A stretch of DNA of 64,000 nt from Gluconobacter roseus NBRC 3990 (GTDB lineage: Bacteria > Pseudomonadota > Alphaproteobacteria > Acetobacterales > Acetobacteraceae), in the NCBI RefSeq assembly GCF_006538885.1, contig NZ_BJLY01000002.1, positions 669,427-733,426 on the forward strand. The letters run 5' to 3'. Shown in pieces: positions 63,003-64,000 of the stretch. The number at the start of each line of letters is the position of its first letter. The stretch's first letter is position 1. The notes beneath the pieces are model-generated. The model made no database searches, was not told where the DNA came from, and worked only from the letters and a program-made list of their open reading frames with translations. Position numbers and translations under genes: made by a program.

Positions 63003-64000
63003 AGCGCCTTTCTGCTGCAATCCTGCTGGCATCCTGTGCCCCCGGGGGTATTGCGTCAGCCCGGCCACCTTCCACGATCATGGACACGAGCTTTTTCGGT
63101 GGCGGTCCTTGGCTGTCAAAGCAGGAACTGATCCATGGGCTGAACGGCCCCAACGGTGTGGCGGGCACAGATGCGAGCGGGAATGTGACGGCGCCTGTCA
63201 ATACTCCGGGCGCGGATACCCCGACTGTTTCGCTGGGTGATCTTCTGGATACGGGACGATCCAACTTCCGGTCCATGATCGATGGGCAGTCCATCATGCA
63301 GGTTTCCGCTGCTCACCGACAGGCCAACCCGGCAGGTGAAGATCCATGGACTGACCCCGATGGTATTGTCATCGGCGGCTTGGCGGCCGGCCGCGGTTCC
63401 CATGTCGTCATGACCTGTCAGGATGAAGGCGGGATGAATCTCGCTGCCTGTCTGAGCCTCTGGAACTCGACGGACACCTATACTGGTAACCGCCCTGGCC
63501 TGAGCCCGACCACAGGGGCGCAGATCGCATCCTATAACGCTTTCGATGCTGTCGTGGTCGATAATGGAACGAAAAGCACGACTCCGAAAGTTGTGGCAAG
63601 CGCAGCGTTTACCAGCGCGGACGGGGTAAAGCATTCCGTGTTTTTCGATAGCGGGAGCGTGTGGCTTTCTCCAGTTTTGTCCACCGCCGATCGTGCGAAA
63701 CTCAAGCAGCATCAGACGATCATCAGCAACGTGTCTACGCCGGATTACGTCAACCGTCTCGACAGCTACGGCACCTATGCGGTCAACGGCTTTTCGGGAA
63801 TGCTGAGCAACTGGAGCTTCAGTCTGCCATGCCCTTCGGCGTTTACCGGTGCGTCCGTGTGCGACCAACTGGACGTGGATACATGGGTCATTCCGGGTTC
63901 TGGCAATGCGGCCACGACCAATCCCCAGACCTATGCCACCACCGCGTCAAACCTCGACACCCACTATGATGCCGGTGCAACGAGCCCGGCCATCTATCTT
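62999..64000 (+). CDS. Exported or lipid-anchored fibre-like protein, cut by the window edge
   Basis: At least 334 residues, open to the last base. The N-terminus MKRLSAAILLASCAPGG has a lipobox-like LASC. The region GLNGPNGVAGTDASGNVTAP is typical of phage tail or fibre proteins. GADTPTVSLGDLLDTGRSNF and later NGTKSTTPKVVASAAFTSAD follow. No catalytic motif recognised. Coupled to the previous gene by four bases. It is probably a late phage gene or lysogenic conversion gene. Confidence 0.6.
   Translation, partial: MKRLSAAILLASCAPGGIASARPPSTIMDTSFFGGGPWLSKQELIHGLNGPNGVAGTDASGNVTAPVNTPGADTPTVSLGDLLDTGRSNFRSMIDGQSIMQVSAAHRQANPAGEDPWTDPDGIVIGGLAAGRGSHVVMTCQDEGGMNLAACLSLWNSTDTYTGNRPGLSPTTGAQIASYNAFDAVVVDNGTKSTTPKVVASAAFTSADGVKHSVFFDSGSVWLSPVLSTADRAKLKQHQTIISNVSTPDYVNRLDSYGTYAVNGFSGMLSNWSFSLPCPSAFTGASVCDQLDVDTWVIPGSGNAATTNPQTYATTASNLDTHYDAGATSPAIYL

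Larger units (their letters stand above)
26452..64000. mobile_element. P22-like podovirus prophage, right end outside the window
   Basis: An integrase at the left boundary, a lambda-like immunity region, early recombination and replication genes, a complete P22-order head and ejection operon and an antirepressor switch form one coherent element. Genes abut or overlap by 1-4 bases over most of it. At about 37.5 kb visible, it is within the usual size of P22-like genomes (40-45 kb). Whether 62,600-64,000 still belongs to it is likely but not certain. No lysis genes or right attachment site were found. Confidence 0.92.

Overview
The window joins about 26 kb of ordinary alphaproteobacterial chromosome to at least 37 kb of a prophage that runs off the right edge. 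Gene content and order (ffh-rpsP-rimM-trmD-rplS followed directly by leuCDB, metX-metW, the ispH-thrB-rnhA cluster, high GC) suggest an acetic acid bacterium of the Acetobacteraceae, probably Gluconobacter-like. The genus is inference from remembered gene content, not a search.

Chromosomal part (1-26,451): end of an MFS exporter, tRNA-Asn, an ispH-thrB-rnhA operon, a lipoprotein, an OPT-family transporter, a corrinoid adenosyltransferase, a DUF4142 lipoprotein, small membrane proteins, a thioredoxin-like protein, an M3 oligopeptidase, two tandem aspartate aminotransferases, leuC-leuD-leuB, the rplS-trmD-rimM-rpsP-ffh block, a Spy-like protein, tRNA-Ser, an RhlE-type RNA helicase, a nitroreductase and metX-metW. 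The last chromosomal gene is a WbsX-type glycosyltransferase whose reading frame stops at the prophage junction.

Prophage (about 26,452 to beyond 64,000): a tyrosine integrase and an AlpA-like excisionase candidate begin a leftward early operon of small overlapping genes carrying a DEDDh exonuclease, a RecT annealase and a Gp157-like protein. Control is lambda-like. A LexA/S24-type repressor lies between two operator pairs sharing the palindrome TGTGATGCRTCACA, with the inner site of each pair in the spacer of the leftward or rightward promoter candidate. Between the repressor and the left operators, in the place of lambda rexAB, are three small genes including a DUF2283 protein overlapping a BECR-nuclease-like gene. 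The rightward early operon encodes a Cro-like protein, an HNH endonuclease, a GapR-like DUF2312 protein, a VRR-NUC nuclease and a DUF1376 replication protein.

The late module has P22 podovirus order: TerS, TerL, portal, scaffold, coat, gp4-like, gp10-like, coiled-coil needle candidate, then three ejection proteins, the last with a lytic transglycosylase domain. Two genes encoding signal peptides are inserted between the gp4-like and gp10-like genes, and one is a GH66 dextranase-like enzyme. To the right lie accessory genes: a P22 immI-like switch (two divergent Arc/Mnt-type proteins, three TATCACGGTGATA-type operators, an antirepressor), and a leftward pair made of a small protein and a putative PARP-like ADP-ribosyltransferase. 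An AT-rich stretch with DnaA-box-like sites and two more exported proteins follow, the last cut by the window edge.

Strongest leads: the ADP-ribosyltransferase pair, the rex-position cassette, the secreted dextranase in the virion operon, and the disruption of a surface-glycan gene by the prophage. No holin, endolysin or right attachment site was recognised.
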